Source: CAYSDH01 sp964429805 (GTDB lineage Bacteria > Bacteroidota > Bacteroidia > Flavobacteriales_D > JABDKJ01). From it: DNA of 64,000 bases. Of this stretch, positions 9,030 to 18,187 are shown in pieces (position 1 is the stretch's first letter; the number at the start of each line of letters is the position of its first letter). The notes under the pieces are model-generated. The model did not search any database, had not been told where the DNA came from, and was given only the letters and a program-made list of their open reading frames with translations. The DNA is taken from positions 28,693-92,692 of the forward strand of contig CAYSDH010000006.1 in NCBI GenBank assembly GCA_964429805.1, given 5' to 3'. Both the position numbers and the translations under genes were made by a program.

Positions 9030-10190
9030 TCAGCAACCGTGAAGATCCACTTCTTCTGTGCCTTCGAGCGTGATCCATTTTCCCATTTTTTTCTGAATGA
9101 CTTTAAAGTGATGTTGGTCTTCTGGACAAATTAGCGAAAATGCTTGGCCCGGGTTTTCCGCACGGCCAGTGCGGCCAATGCGGTGTATATAATCTTTTGG
9201 TGATCGAGGTAGCTCATAGTTGATAACCACAGGTAAAAAGTCAATGTCTATGCCTCGCGCAATCAAATCTGTGGCAACCAGCACTCTGAGGTCTCCATCT
9301 TTAAACTTGGTCAATGCTTGCTGCCTGGCAGAGTTGCTTTTTTTACTGTGAGTGGCTGATGCTTCTATGCCGTTTTTGGAAAGCTTCTCCGTCAGTTTAT
9401 CTGCCGACTTGATGGAGGAGGTAAAGATGAGTACTTGCTCTAAAACGAGTGTGCGTATGAGGTAGCGAAGGAAGGGGCCTTTGCGCTCTGGCTGCACACG
9501 AAAAGCGCGCTGCTGTATCAGGTCGACATCCTTTTTCTCAGACTCAATTTTGACCAGCACAGGCTGATGAAGTAAGACCCGCTCTACGTCCTTGATTTTT
9601 TCGTTTAGCGTGGCAGAAAACAGAAGGTTCTGTCGCTTGACGGGCATCATAGAGAGTAGCTTGTCTAGCTCTTCTTGAAAACCTGGGTTGAGCATTTTGT
9701 CTGCTTCGTCAAGAACCAATATTTTAAGTTCTGACAGACTCAGTGCCTTTGAGTCTATGAGGTCTAGAAGTCTTCCAGTGGTGGCTATGAGAACCTGCAC
9801 ACCGTGCATGTTTTTCATCTGCGGATTGATGGACACGCCTCCATGAACGGCCATCGTTTTTACCCGAGTAGGTAATTCTTTAGACAGTGAGTCGGTCACT
9901 TGCAGCACTTGGGCAGCCAGCTCACGTGAAGGCACGAGCACAAGTGCCGGAATGTTTCTTCCAGAGTCCGTCCACTTTTCCTCTTCGATGCGTTGTAAGA
10001 TTGGCAGTATGTAACTGGCCGTTTTTCCAGATCCAGTCTGCGCTAATCCTAAGATGTCTTTCTTGGCAATGGCCTGCGGTATAGTCTTCTGCTGAATGGG
10101 GTAAGGACGTGAAAACTTATTCTGCTTAACAGCATGAAGCAGGGCAGACGATAGTCCGAGTGACTCAAATGTGGGCGTAGATTCGCTCAT
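9030..10190 (-). CDS. DEAD-box ATP-dependent RNA helicase, RhlE-like
   Basis: A full two-domain DEAD-box helicase of 386 aa. It has a Q motif (FSRPYPIQQKTI, about 26-37), Walker A AQTGSGKT (50-57), DEAD (161-164), SAT (192-194), and the C-terminal motifs VLVATDLIARGID and HRIGRTGR. The basic C-terminal tail that many RhlE proteins carry is missing; the protein ends soon after the second RecA domain. The family unwinds short RNA duplexes in ribosome assembly and mRNA decay. Contrast this intact copy with the single-domain, motif-degenerate relative at 29139-29753. Confidence 0.93.
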   Translation of the reverse strand: MSESTPTFESLGLSSALLHAVKQNKFSRPYPIQQKTIPQAIAKKDILGLAQTGSGKTASYILPILQRIEEEKWTDSGRNIPALVLVPSRELAAQVLQVTDSLSKELPTRVKTMAVHGGVSINPQMKNMHGVQVLIATTGRLLDLIDSKALSLSELKILVLDEADKMLNPGFQEELDKLLSMMPVKRQNLLFSATLNEKIKDVERVLLHQPVLVKIESEKKDVDLIQQRAFRVQPERKGPFLRYLIRTLVLEQVLIFTSSIKSADKLTEKLSKNGIEASATHSKKSNSARQQALTKFKDGDLRVLVATDLIARGIDIDFLPVVINYELPRSPKDYIHRIGRTGRAENPGQAFSLICPEDQHHFKVIQKKMGKWITLEGTEEVDLHGC

Positions 10191-10287
10191 TTTGTGCTAG
10201 AGGTTGAGATGTACCAAAGAAGAGGAATAATCTGAGACTGTGAGACAGGATTTGAAATTCTTCTCAGATTAGATTTATAATAGCTGC

Positions 10288-11253
10288 TCAAATCAAAAGA
10301 GCCTCTTCTGCTTCATTATCGAGTAGCTGAGCCACGGCATGTTCATAGTCATTCATGGTTTTTGCTTTTCTAATCTTCTTTATCATGCGGATGGGTGAGC
10401 GCATGGAGGCTGCGAAGTATTCCCAGTAACTCGACATTTTTTGAGTGACATGCTTTTCGCCACTTAGTGTGTCTTGAAATTCTGAAAGCAAAGTGTCGTG
10501 AAATTTGCTGAACATCTCAAGACGGTCTGCCGGATACTCGGTGTCTCCATTTTTAATCATCTGCGGCAACGAAGGGTCAGAGATGAGTCCACGACCAATC
10601 ATCCAATGGTCAATCATCGGAAATTGCTCTTTTAAACGAGTATGACTCTCTACACTTGTGATGTCACCATTATAATAGAGCGGTATGCTCGTGTTGTCCA
10701 CACAGCGCTGAAATGATTGAAGGTCCACACCTCCTTTGTAAAGTTGTTTTCCGATGCGCGCATGAATCGCCACATTTTTAATAGGGTACTTTTCGAGCAC
10801 AGGAAAGACATCTAAGATTTCTCCACTGTGCTCATAACCCATTCTCATTTTCATGGAGACGACAATGTCAGTTTCATTGTGCACGCGCTCTAAGATGCGG
10901 TCTATGCGCTGCGGGTCGTTAATCAGTCCGCTGCCCATGCATCTGTTAATGACCATGGGGTATGGACATCCCAGGTTCCAGTTGAGCTCCGTGTAGCCCA
11001 GCTCACGCACATACTTTGATACAAATATGAACTCGTCAGCATCATTAGTCATCACTTGAGGAATTACGGTCAGGGTGCTGTTGTTCTTAAGTTGCAAGTC
11101 TCGTTGGTAGCCCGGTTTGATTACAAACTTTCCGTTGAGTCGGATATACGGAGCGTAAAAGGTGTCAATACCACCAAAGTATCGGTGAAGTGCATTTCGA
11201 AATCTGTAGTCCGTAAATCCCTGAAGCGGAGAGGAGAGTAAGGTGCACGACAT
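10288..11253 (-). CDS. tRNA-dihydrouridine synthase
   Basis: A 321-aa FMN-dependent Dus enzyme that reduces uridine to 5,6-dihydrouridine in tRNA. The N-terminal SSPLQGFTDYRFR replaces the usual APMxGVTD start, ELNWNLGCPYPMV holds the conserved GCP, and the catalytic Cys105 lies in NRCMGSGL. The FMN phosphate-binding segment is YYNGDITS and the conserved GRGLISDPSL follows. The layout resembles DusC-like members, but I cannot assign which tRNA position is modified. It precedes the helicase gene by about 97 bases on the same strand. Confidence 0.9.
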   Translation of the reverse strand: MSCTLLSSPLQGFTDYRFRNALHRYFGGIDTFYAPYIRLNGKFVIKPGYQRDLQLKNNSTLTVIPQVMTNDADEFIFVSKYVRELGYTELNWNLGCPYPMVINRCMGSGLINDPQRIDRILERVHNETDIVVSMKMRMGYEHSGEILDVFPVLEKYPIKNVAIHARIGKQLYKGGVDLQSFQRCVDNTSIPLYYNGDITSVESHTRLKEQFPMIDHWMIGRGLISDPSLPQMIKNGDTEYPADRLEMFSKFHDTLLSEFQDTLSGEKHVTQKMSSYWEYFAASMRSPIRMIKKIRKAKTMNDYEHAVAQLLDNEAEEALLI

Positions 11254-11618
11254 GGTACTTAGCGATTGACAATTAAGAACTTGGTCTTCAGGGACTCTCT
11301 ATAAGGTGCCGCCAAGATTGCGGAGCCATGCATACACTGTCCTTTGCTCATATGTTGTCGCCTACACAGCGTTGGCCTTAGAGCGGGCTCAAAGGCAGTT
11401 ATACGTGCATGGCTATGAGTTTCTGCAATCATCTCTAAAGCAAATTACGGCATTCTCAACTCTTCAAGGAATCTGAATGAGAAAATTGATGTGCAAATTC
11501 TTGCCATGCTTCATAGACAGAGCGCAGGTCTTAGACCAAGTCAGACTGGTCCATACTTTCAATGTTTGCTATCTTCGCGGTTCATATATAGTCATTTGAC
11601 ACCCTTATTTCTACCGAT
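11254..11618. other. Intergenic region between divergent dus and DUF4476 genes
   Basis: About 365 bases without a coding frame that I can support. It should hold the divergent promoters of dus (minus) and the DUF4476 gene (plus); the only recognisable element is TATCTTCG at 11570-11577. I looked for a tRNA, a small protein and a repeat and found none. Confidence 0.6.
11570..11577 (+). promoter_or_regulatory. Possible -7 box (TATCTTCG) for the DUF4476 gene
   Basis: TATCTTCG resembles the Bacteroidota TAnnTTTG -7 element with one mismatch and lies 41 bases before the ATG at 11619. No clear -33 TTTG at the usual distance. Confidence 0.3.
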
Positions 11619-12578
11619 ATGAAAAAAGCTACTCTACTTCAGCACTGTTTAATGACGCTCACGCTCATCTGTGCCTCGCTATCTATGCAAGCGCAGTATA
11701 ACTTGGTCATTTTTTCTGAAGACGGAATGCCCTTCACGGCCTCAGTAAATGCGGTGCAGCAAAATGAAGCCCCGTCTACGAACATTCTGATTACAGATTT
11801 GCGCAGTCCAAGTGCTATTGTGAAGGTTGTTTTTGCCAATGAAGCGGCACCAGATATTTCGCAAAACGTGTATTTCCAGAGTCCTAATACCGAAGTGACG
11901 TTGCGCATCAAAAACACGAAGAAGGGATATAAGTTGAGATACTTTGGCGAAGTGCCAATTGCCCAGTCTGTGGTGCAGGTAGAAGTAATAGACCGAGTCA
12001 TTTTTACAGAAGTGCCGATAGTCACTGGCCAGGTGTCAGAAGTAGTTACCACTACTCAAACTGAGACTACTCACACGAGCAGCGACATGTCTGGTTCTGG
12101 AGAAAATGTAGACGTTGACATGAACATCAGCATAGGCGGAATGGATGTCAGTATGGATGTTGATATTAATGACAATACAGGTGGCACGTACACCAGCACG
12201 AGCACGACTACCACTACAACTACAACCTCTGGAAGTGGAACAGTTGGCGATGTGGTGGCGGTTGACCATGTGCTTACGCCTACAGCGTATGATGACTGTC
12301 CGCCAGTGCGATTAGGCTCTGTTAAAACGGCTATGTCAAACGAGGCCTTTGCTGATGACCAAATGAACGTGGCAAGACAGGCACTCAAGAATAGCTGTGT
12401 GACAGTCGACCAAGTGATTGACTTGGCGCAGATTTTCACTTTTGAGGATGATAGACTCGAGTTTGCAAAGTTTGCCTATGACAGGACTATTGATCCGCAT
12501 AATTACTTTGAGGTGAACTCGGTCTTCACTTATTCAAGTACCAAAGATGAACTCAACGAGTTTTTAGAGACGAAGTAA
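11619..12578 (+). CDS. Exported DUF4476 domain protein
   Basis: A 319-aa protein with a Sec signal peptide (residues 1-26, ending SMQAQ). The first part (about 27-140) looks like an all-beta domain that starts YNLVIFSEDGMPF. A low-complexity linker follows: alternating Asp/Met-rich segments (DVDMNISIGG, DVSMDVDIND) and a Thr/Ser-rich run near residues 190-205. The C-terminal 90 residues match DUF4476, with DCPPVR at its entry and a helical SVKTAMSNEAFADDQ... core ending in a Tyr/Phe-rich stretch. DUF4476 proteins are common exported Bacteroidota proteins of unknown role. It is monocistronic. Confidence 0.8.
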   Translation: MKKATLLQHCLMTLTLICASLSMQAQYNLVIFSEDGMPFTASVNAVQQNEAPSTNILITDLRSPSAIVKVVFANEAAPDISQNVYFQSPNTEVTLRIKNTKKGYKLRYFGEVPIAQSVVQVEVIDRVIFTEVPIVTGQVSEVVTTTQTETTHTSSDMSGSGENVDVDMNISIGGMDVSMDVDINDNTGGTYTSTSTTTTTTTTSGSGTVGDVVAVDHVLTPTAYDDCPPVRLGSVKTAMSNEAFADDQMNVARQALKNSCVTVDQVIDLAQIFTFEDDRLEFAKFAYDRTIDPHNYFEVNSVFTYSSTKDELNEFLETK

Positions 12579-12726
12579 GTTCTTGCAGACTCAACTTCTT
12601 TTGATTGACTTAAGAGGCCTCCGTCATTCAAGGCCTTGCAGTCATATACACCACATTTCTCAGTTCTAGACATAAGGGTTACCAAATTATGGTCTAATCC
12701 TTTAACTTCGTGTTACAGTAGAAAGT

Positions 12727-13572
12727 ATGGAATCAAAAGAGAAACACATCTTGCTGCCGTTAGACTTCACAGGAGTCTCTCCTGTAGCTGCCGAGCACGC
12801 GTATCATGTCGCCCAAAAAGTGGGTGCAGTTTTACACCTCAGACATTGGGTTAAAAATGAGAAGGACTTGTCTTCCGCAGAGGAAAAGATGGCGTCTATA
12901 GTTGCGAAGGTGAAAGGAATAGAAGGGGCAGAGGTCAGCATTAATAGCATGGTAGCCAAAGGCAACTTTATGAAGGAGATTGCCTCAGAAGCTGAGAAAG
13001 TAAACGCCATGCTAATCGTCATCGGTACGCACGGTTTGCAAGGGGTGGAGCATGTGGTTGGTACACATGCCATTCGCATTATCGGTTCTACCATGGTCCC
13101 ATTTTTAGTGGTGCAAGAAAAAGCAATTGGACCGCTGGGTTACGAGAATATTATAGTGCCCATGGAGCTGCAGAGTGAGTCTAAGCAAAAGCTAGATTTA
13201 GTGGCGCGAATGGCAGAGCTATTCAACTCAGAGATTCATCTTTTAATTCCAAAAGAAAAAGATGAATTCTTGCAAAATGCCCTTGATAGAAATCTGAATT
13301 ACGCCAAGACGTACATGCAAAACAAGGGCATAGCATGCACCACCACGCTAAGTCAAGAGCGCGGCTCGGAGATGGATAAGGCCGTGTTTGAAGTAATGGA
13401 GGAAAAGAATGGCGACCTGATCGCCATCACTAACTGGCATGAAAATAAAGTGCTTGGTGTGATTGGTACGGACGATACACAAGACATAATCATCAACAAA
13501 GCGATGACTCCAGTCTTGGTTATCAACCCAAAGACGATCAGTGATTTTGACCTCTTTGGCACGACTGCTTGA
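12727..13572 (+). CDS. Tandem universal stress protein (UspA family)
   Basis: A 281-aa cytoplasmic protein made of two Usp domains. The first has the ATP-binding pattern VIGTHGLQGVEHVVGTHAIR (98-117) followed by GSTMVPFLVV, matching G-2x-G-9x-G(S/T). The second (about 138-275) starts ENIIVPMELQ and has a more degenerate site, IAITNWHENKVLGVIGTDD, so nucleotide binding may be confined to the first. Usp proteins are induced by stress or growth arrest. A box-like TAACTTCG lies about 20 bases before the start. Immediately after the stop there is a perfect 10-base palindrome, CACTTAAGTG at 13575-13584, of unknown use. Confidence 0.9.
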   Translation: MESKEKHILLPLDFTGVSPVAAEHAYHVAQKVGAVLHLRHWVKNEKDLSSAEEKMASIVAKVKGIEGAEVSINSMVAKGNFMKEIASEAEKVNAMLIVIGTHGLQGVEHVVGTHAIRIIGSTMVPFLVVQEKAIGPLGYENIIVPMELQSESKQKLDLVARMAELFNSEIHLLIPKEKDEFLQNALDRNLNYAKTYMQNKGIACTTTLSQERGSEMDKAVFEVMEEKNGDLIAITNWHENKVLGVIGTDDTQDIIINKAMTPVLVINPKTISDFDLFGTTA

Positions 13573-13705
13573 GCCACTTAAGTGCACATTTTACCAAAGT
13601 TTTAGATTCAGACTTATTTTCATTTGTTGAGATGAAACTATAAGACTGAAGTCAGCGTTTCAATAATGGTACATAGCTCGTCACAGCTTATAGTATAAAT
13701 TACCA

Positions 13706-13713
13706 TATCTTTA
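13706..13713 (+). promoter_or_regulatory. Possible -7 box (TATCTTTA) four bases before the GH16 ATG
   Basis: TATCTTTA has one mismatch to TAnnTTTG and is followed by GCTC and the ATG at 13718, the same box-N4-ATG spacing as at 7050 and 38294. Confidence 0.35.
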
Positions 13714-13717
13714 GCTC

Positions 13718-15352
13718 ATGGAACGAAATCAACAGCTTTTCTTGCGACTGACTTTTTTGATTGCTACACTTTGTGTGACCTCAATAATGACGGCACAATT
13801 CACTCCCATAGCGGATGATTTTGAAGGAAATGGAAGCATCACTTCTTGGGAAGGTGATGAGTGTAACGTAGCAACCAATTTTCCTAATCCGCTGATTGAT
13901 GCTGATAATCCTTCGGCTACAGTCTTGGAGTATTATGATACGGGATCGCTGTACGCGAACGCCCGTTTTACCTTGCCTCAAAACATCAACATGACCACGG
14001 GAACGACATTCACCTTGTCAGTGTATGTGCCTTCAGCAGGTCTTACTGGAACTTCACCTAACCAAGTGTCACTCAAACTGCAGTCGGGTTACAAGCCTAA
14101 TCCGTGGACCACTCAGACAGAAATTATTAAGCCAATAGTGTTGGACCAGTGGCAAACTTTGAGCTTTGACTTTAGTTCAGGTGAGCATGTCAATTTTGAT
14201 CAGAGCTCGCCAGCGCCTGAGCAGCGCGTAGACCTCAACAGAGTATTGATTCAGATAAACGGAGAGAATAATAACGATCAGGTACTCGCATACATTGACA
14301 ACTTGCAGTACAATGGTCAGTTAGGATATGACCCTGACAATACAAGCAGCGAATTTGACGAGCTAGTCTGGTCAGATGAGTTTGATGTCAATGGGCCAGT
14401 TGATGAGGAGAAGTGGTTTCATCAGACTCAGCTGCCTAACTCTTGGGGTTGGTTTAACGGAGAGCAGCAGCACTACACAGATGATGATGATAACTCATAT
14501 GTAGAAGACGGCTCTTTGCACATTGTAGCAAGGCGTGAAGAATATTTTGATCAAGGATTGATGCGCCAATTTACTTCGGCCAGGTTAAACAGCAAGTTTG
14601 CGTTTACTTATGGTCGTGTTGAGGTACGTGCAAAGCTCCCGTTTGGAGGAGGTACGTGGCCAGCAATATGGATGCTCGGTAAAAATGTCAGTGAGACTGG
14701 TGGATACTGGTACCCCGAGTATGGTACTACCGGTTGGCCGAGTTGCGGAGAGATTGATATCATGGAGCATTGGGGCTTTAATCAGCATTATGTTTCTAGT
14801 GCACTGCACACACCTTCATCTTCTGGCGCAACCGAAAATTATGGAGGCTTATACGGAGCCAATGTGTCGGAAGAGTTTCACATTTACGGCATGGAGTGGA
14901 CCGAAGATGAAATCAGGTTCATGATAGATGGACAAGTGCATTACATCTATGCTCCGGCAAATCAGAATGCCGCTACATGGCCATATTTCGAAGATCAGTA
15001 CTTCCTTTTAAATATTGCTATTCAAGAAGGAACAGAAGATTCCTTTCAAGAAAGTGACATGGAGATAGACTACATACGAGTGTATCAAGAAGGTGCAAAT
15101 TCAATTGAGGAAACAACTCAAAACCTTCAGACCGACATCACTTGGATTCAGGATGGCGATGTGTTGACGCTGACTAATCAGTCTGCTCAATCAGCAGCGC
15201 TAAATATCTATGACGTGAGGGGCCGAGCGTTGCTCACCAATCAACTAGTGACTGTCGGTACTACACAAGTTCAGCTACCTGTAGCTAAAGGAGTAATGAT
15301 GCTCCAGTTTGATGTGGATGGTGTCACGTGGTCTGACAAACTTCTTAGATAA
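13718..15352 (+). CDS. Secreted GH16 beta-glucanase (laminarinase-like) with N-terminal CBM-like domain and T9SS type A tail
   Basis: A 544-aa exported protein in four parts: a signal peptide (1-27); a jelly-roll, carbohydrate-binding-like domain (about 30-200, including DQWQTLSFDFS and an ending in AYIDNLQYNG); a glycoside hydrolase family 16 domain (about 212-455); and a T9SS type A sorting domain (about 470-544). The GH16 active site is GEIDIMEHWG, with nucleophile Glu345 and acid/base Glu350. The extra Met in EIDIME is the beta-bulge form typical of laminarinases, so endo-1,3-beta-glucan hydrolysis is the likely activity, though the exact glucan is inferred. No SusC/SusD or other glycoside hydrolase genes adjoin it, so it is not within a classic polysaccharide utilisation locus. 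Confidence 0.9.
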   Translation: MERNQQLFLRLTFLIATLCVTSIMTAQFTPIADDFEGNGSITSWEGDECNVATNFPNPLIDADNPSATVLEYYDTGSLYANARFTLPQNINMTTGTTFTLSVYVPSAGLTGTSPNQVSLKLQSGYKPNPWTTQTEIIKPIVLDQWQTLSFDFSSGEHVNFDQSSPAPEQRVDLNRVLIQINGENNNDQVLAYIDNLQYNGQLGYDPDNTSSEFDELVWSDEFDVNGPVDEEKWFHQTQLPNSWGWFNGEQQHYTDDDDNSYVEDGSLHIVARREEYFDQGLMRQFTSARLNSKFAFTYGRVEVRAKLPFGGGTWPAIWMLGKNVSETGGYWYPEYGTTGWPSCGEIDIMEHWGFNQHYVSSALHTPSSSGATENYGGLYGANVSEEFHIYGMEWTEDEIRFMIDGQVHYIYAPANQNAATWPYFEDQYFLLNIAIQEGTEDSFQESDMEIDYIRVYQEGANSIEETTQNLQTDITWIQDGDVLTLTNQSAQSAALNIYDVRGRALLTNQLVTVGTTQVQLPVAKGVMMLQFDVDGVTWSDKLLR

Positions 15353-15476
15353 GAAGGATTCCTCTTCCGTAAATAGCACTTGCGAATCAATTGTGTTGAG
15401 CTTTGAGAAAATGCTTTGGCCAGTACTAGGATAAAAGGACACTTAATCTGACGCGTTGCAAAGTGATTAGCTTTCT

Positions 15477-15881
15477 TTACATATTCCACGCATCGTCCCA
15501 GCCATCTTTTCGCCACTCGTAGTACATAAATGAAAATAGAAATGTCAGTGCATAGATAACCTTGATGGAAAAGAGCTTATATTGATAGCCGTCATTGTAA
15601 AAGAGTCCCCAGAGCAGAAAAATGAACCAGCAAAGTGCGCAGATACAGTAAATGTTATTTACTCGGTCTTTGAAATGAAGTCTATAAAGCGCACTGACAT
15701 TATACGCGGTTAGCACGGCCGAAGAAAAGATTAAAGCAAAGTGACAACCGGGCACCTTGGTGAACGAGCCTAAAGCGCATAGTCCAAGGATACTCGTCCA
15801 AGCAATAAGCACAGTGTTACTCATTTTATAACCCTTGTTGTCTGGAAGCAGATAGTCCTTAAGCCATGATTTGAGAGACAT
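15477..15881 (-). CDS. Small integral membrane protein, unknown
   Basis: I prefer the ATG at 15881 (134 aa, starting MSLKSWLKDYLL) to the longer frame from 15944, because the upstream part would overlap the lysozyme gene by 50 bases and has no recognisable function; with this start the gap to the lysozyme stop is 13 bases. The protein has about four hydrophobic segments (roughly TVLIAWTSILGLCAL, FALIFSSAVLTAY, IYCICALCWFIFLLWGLFY and VIYALTFLFSFMYY). It ends in a polar tail, WRKDGWDDAWNM. Its position directly after the lysozyme suggests co-transcription. I do not recognise the family. Confidence 0.65.
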   Translation of the reverse strand: MSLKSWLKDYLLPDNKGYKMSNTVLIAWTSILGLCALGSFTKVPGCHFALIFSSAVLTAYNVSALYRLHFKDRVNNIYCICALCWFIFLLWGLFYNDGYQYKLFSIKVIYALTFLFSFMYYEWRKDGWDDAWNM

Positions 15882-15894
15882 GCTTAAAGGTATC

Positions 15895-16695
15895 TTATTG
15901 TATGCAGTAGTTCTGTAAATCGAGCAAAGTGCCGTCAAAATCATTACCGTCTACGGTAGTCTCAATGCCTTTGACACGCACATGTTCTGTAAACTGATGA
16001 AAGTGCCAATCAGTGCCCCTGAGTCTCGATTTTCCAGAATAAGCTGCAATCCAAAGTAAACAGTCTTCTGGTATGTGCCCTTTAAGATGGTTGACGTAAA
16101 AGTCTCGGCCACTATATATCATGGGTTTGTGACCATATTTCTGCTCGGCCAAGTTGATCCAGTTTTTAACTCCCTGGCGAAGATTGTCTGGCCCGTGGAT
16201 GCTCATTTTCTCTACATCTAAAATCACTTTGAAGTCGCCTTTTTCCAAGCGCACGGTCTTAGAGAAATTATTAAACTGCTCTGTTGAGTTTTCATTTGGC
16301 CTGTAGTAGTGGTATGCCCCTCTGATGTACCCGCGTTTTTTGGCTTTTTTCCAGTTTCTCGAAAACTCTGCATCTTTTCCATCTCGCCCCATTGTAGAGC
16401 GAATAAAAACATACTGTATAGGGTGGTGAGAAGTACGCACCTCAGACCAGTCTATGCGTCCTTGGTATTCTGATACGTCTAGTCCAAACGTATATTTATT
16501 GTCTGACAAGCCAATATTCTCAGCCCAGTCTTCACCCCGATGACCAATTAAAAGTGTGAGAATGACTCCAGCAATTAATCCACCCAAGGCGTTAATCCAT
16601 CCGCGAACTTGTTTTCGTTCGGTCTTATTTAGTTTGATACTCAATGGGTAGGGCGTGTAGAAGTAGAAGTCTAAATTAAGACTCTGGTGCGCCAC
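15895..16695 (-). CDS. Membrane-anchored GH25 lysozyme (N-acetylmuramidase)
   Basis: A 266-aa protein that reads from a GTG at 16695, since no ATG occurs before the domain. A cytoplasmic N-terminus (1-36) and one transmembrane segment (about 37-52) anchor a periplasmic glycoside hydrolase family 25 domain (68-260). Family landmarks are the catalytic or structural acids in GLDVSEYQGRIDW (Asp73) and VILDVEKM (Asp160, Glu162), plus GAYHYYRP and LWIAAYSG. GH25 enzymes cut the beta-1,4 link between MurNAc and GlcNAc. The anchor suggests a role in local peptidoglycan remodelling rather than secretion. A small membrane protein gene follows 13 bases later. Confidence 0.88.
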   Translation of the reverse strand: MAHQSLNLDFYFYTPYPLSIKLNKTERKQVRGWINALGGLIAGVILTLLIGHRGEDWAENIGLSDNKYTFGLDVSEYQGRIDWSEVRTSHHPIQYVFIRSTMGRDGKDAEFSRNWKKAKKRGYIRGAYHYYRPNENSTEQFNNFSKTVRLEKGDFKVILDVEKMSIHGPDNLRQGVKNWINLAEQKYGHKPMIYSGRDFYVNHLKGHIPEDCLLWIAAYSGKSRLRGTDWHFHQFTEHVRVKGIETTVDGNDFDGTLLDLQNYCIQ

Positions 16696-16842
16696 CTAAT
16701 GGGCTCAACTCATTCTCTCTTCACAATTATACTGTGAATTGAAGGAGGAAAAGGAACACAACTGGGAACAGAAGTATGACACTTCAATAATCACTACTCT
16801 CCGCTACTTCGGTGATTAAATCACTCGCTGGCTTGATTGCGA

Positions 16843-17220
16843 CTACACAATGACATCATATACATCACTGTTGTTTCGCTCTATTTCTTCGACATGAAAA
16901 CCGTTAGGCTCAGGTATTTCTTCAAAAAGGTCAAAAGACACACAGTCTTTTGGCAGCGGTTCAAAAATCATCAAGAAGCGCTCATTCGCCTTAAGTAATT
17001 TCCATTGCGGATAGTAGCCTACGTTTTCTGCATGCATCAATTTGGATCTACGTCCTGTCTGTTTACACTGCAAAAATGTAGTCGGCCAAACCCTGACTCC
17101 CGCCTGGTGTGGCACCCTCGCCTTGACAGTAACTTGGCGCTCGGAACAGGGAAGAACCTCTCGCACGGTGAGCAGATCTTCGAGAGTTTTGGTCAACGGT
17201 TCTTTTATATCTATGTCCAT
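16843..17220 (-). CDS. Hypothetical protein, 125 aa
   Basis: A plain open frame with an ATG at 17220. The product is soluble, with no signal peptide or membrane segment. It has a predicted beta-rich middle (QVTVKARVPHQAGVRVW, WKLLKANERFLMIFEPLP) and an acidic C-terminus. I do not recognise it. It sits 37 bases downstream of the next minus-strand gene, a membrane protein, and could be co-transcribed with it. Confidence 0.6.
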   Translation of the reverse strand: MDIDIKEPLTKTLEDLLTVREVLPCSERQVTVKARVPHQAGVRVWPTTFLQCKQTGRRSKLMHAENVGYYPQWKLLKANERFLMIFEPLPKDCVSFDLFEEIPEPNGFHVEEIERNNSDVYDVIV

Positions 17221-17257
17221 GAAGGCTTAGTGTTCTCTTTATAATGCAGAAAGCGTT

Positions 17258-17674
17258 TTACCTCTTAATCTTTGGGAATTGCCCTTTGTCATTGGCAATT
17301 CTAAACATCAATACAGTGAGCAACAGGCCTACGGCCGTGCCAAAGATTGCTTCAAACGAAGGCAGGGCGGTCATGTTTCCAATGGCACTGAGCGCGAAGA
17401 GTGCTGTGAACAGCCAGAGTAAGACTTTGACCGTGGGTATTCTCATGCTGCGATTTAAAAAACCTACCCGCATGGATACCACAAGAAGAATAAAAAACAG
17501 GACTAGCATAGACATAAACATGGCAATCTTTATGTCTTGACTATCGCTCAGAGTGCCAGCCCAAATTGCATTTTTAGGAATTACTCCAACCATGCTAAAC
17601 ACATGATAGAGCATGACTATAAAAATGAGAATGTTCACTGCGCGTCCTGCGGTTTTGAGTTTTAATTTTTTCAT
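17258..17674 (-). CDS. Four-helix membrane protein, unknown
   Basis: The 138-aa product has four hydrophobic segments (about 13-34, 48-68, 83-101 and 106-126) joined by short loops, with a basic N-terminus MKKLKLKTAGR that predicts a cytoplasmic start. It resembles DUF4345-like or other small uncharacterised membrane families only in layout; I cannot assign it. The start is preceded by a short inverted repeat, CTTGC-N4/5-GCAAG, around 17690-17701, in the leader region. Confidence 0.6.
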   Translation of the reverse strand: MKKLKLKTAGRAVNILIFIVMLYHVFSMVGVIPKNAIWAGTLSDSQDIKIAMFMSMLVLFFILLVVSMRVGFLNRSMRIPTVKVLLWLFTALFALSAIGNMTALPSFEAIFGTAVGLLLTVLMFRIANDKGQFPKIKR

Positions 17675-18157
17675 CTGATTAAGTCTTGCTTACGGCAAGT
17701 TAATTAATCTGAGATGAATGGACCAGGGGCATTGTTTTTGATTTGGTAAGAAGTTGAGTGTCTAAAAGCTGCACAGTAAAGATTGATTAGGCCATTTACC
17801 TTGCCATTGTCACTCAAACAGCAACGAAGTCTATTTCATTGATGCTCAGAAAATCAAGTAAGTGCGGATGCTCTGGAAAAAAAATTCTAGAGCTCCGACT
17901 TAACATGATGTATTGGTGATAAGGAGTAATTGGTGAGCTATAAATATTGTAACGCTATGTAGAGCGATGTAAGTGGTGTTTAGTATGTAAGTTCGACCAG
18001 ATTTGATTCGTTCTTCAAACACTCCAAGGGTCGAAAAAAAATAGCAATGTGAAACCACGGTCAGCTAATAATTCCGAATTGCAGCAAACCTCTATGAGTA
18101 AACACCCTATTACCTCTTTCATGACAATTCTAAGTACAAAGAAAAGGTCAGACAATG
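17675..18157. other. Non-coding region upstream of the TPR kinase gene
   Basis: Nearly 500 bases with no frame that I can support between a minus-strand membrane gene and the plus-strand kinase gene. It is AT-rich and should hold the divergent promoters. A 73-codon frame from 18052 overlapping the kinase start lacks protein character and I discount it. The palindrome at the right end is listed separately. Confidence 0.6.
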
Positions 18158-18172
18158 GTGCAAATGCACTAT
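18158..18172 (+). promoter_or_regulatory. Putative operator: GTGCAAATGCACTAT upstream of TPR kinase
   Basis: The core GTGCA-AA-TGCAC is an interrupted palindrome, and a further TTTTGCAC half follows at 18172-18179. It lies about 15-30 bases before the kinase start. The same 15 bases, in the same orientation relative to the gene, occur in front of the second kinase gene at 23171-23185. The repetition in front of two signalling operons makes a shared transcription factor site likely; the factor is unknown. Confidence 0.55.
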
Positions 18173-18187
18173 TTTGCACGTTGATTG

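Noticed and set aside
11254..11618. Possible tRNA or small gene in the intergenic gap
   Set aside because: No TPsiC-like GGTTCGAATCC arm, no cloverleaf, and no frame longer than about 20 codons with an ATG.
12036..12439. Minus-strand open frames over the DUF4476 gene
   Set aside because: They are antisense shadows of the Thr/Asp-rich low-complexity part of the plus-strand gene.
13718..15352. A polysaccharide utilisation locus around the GH16 gene
   Set aside because: No SusC/SusD, transporter, sulfatase or further hydrolase genes within the window nearby.
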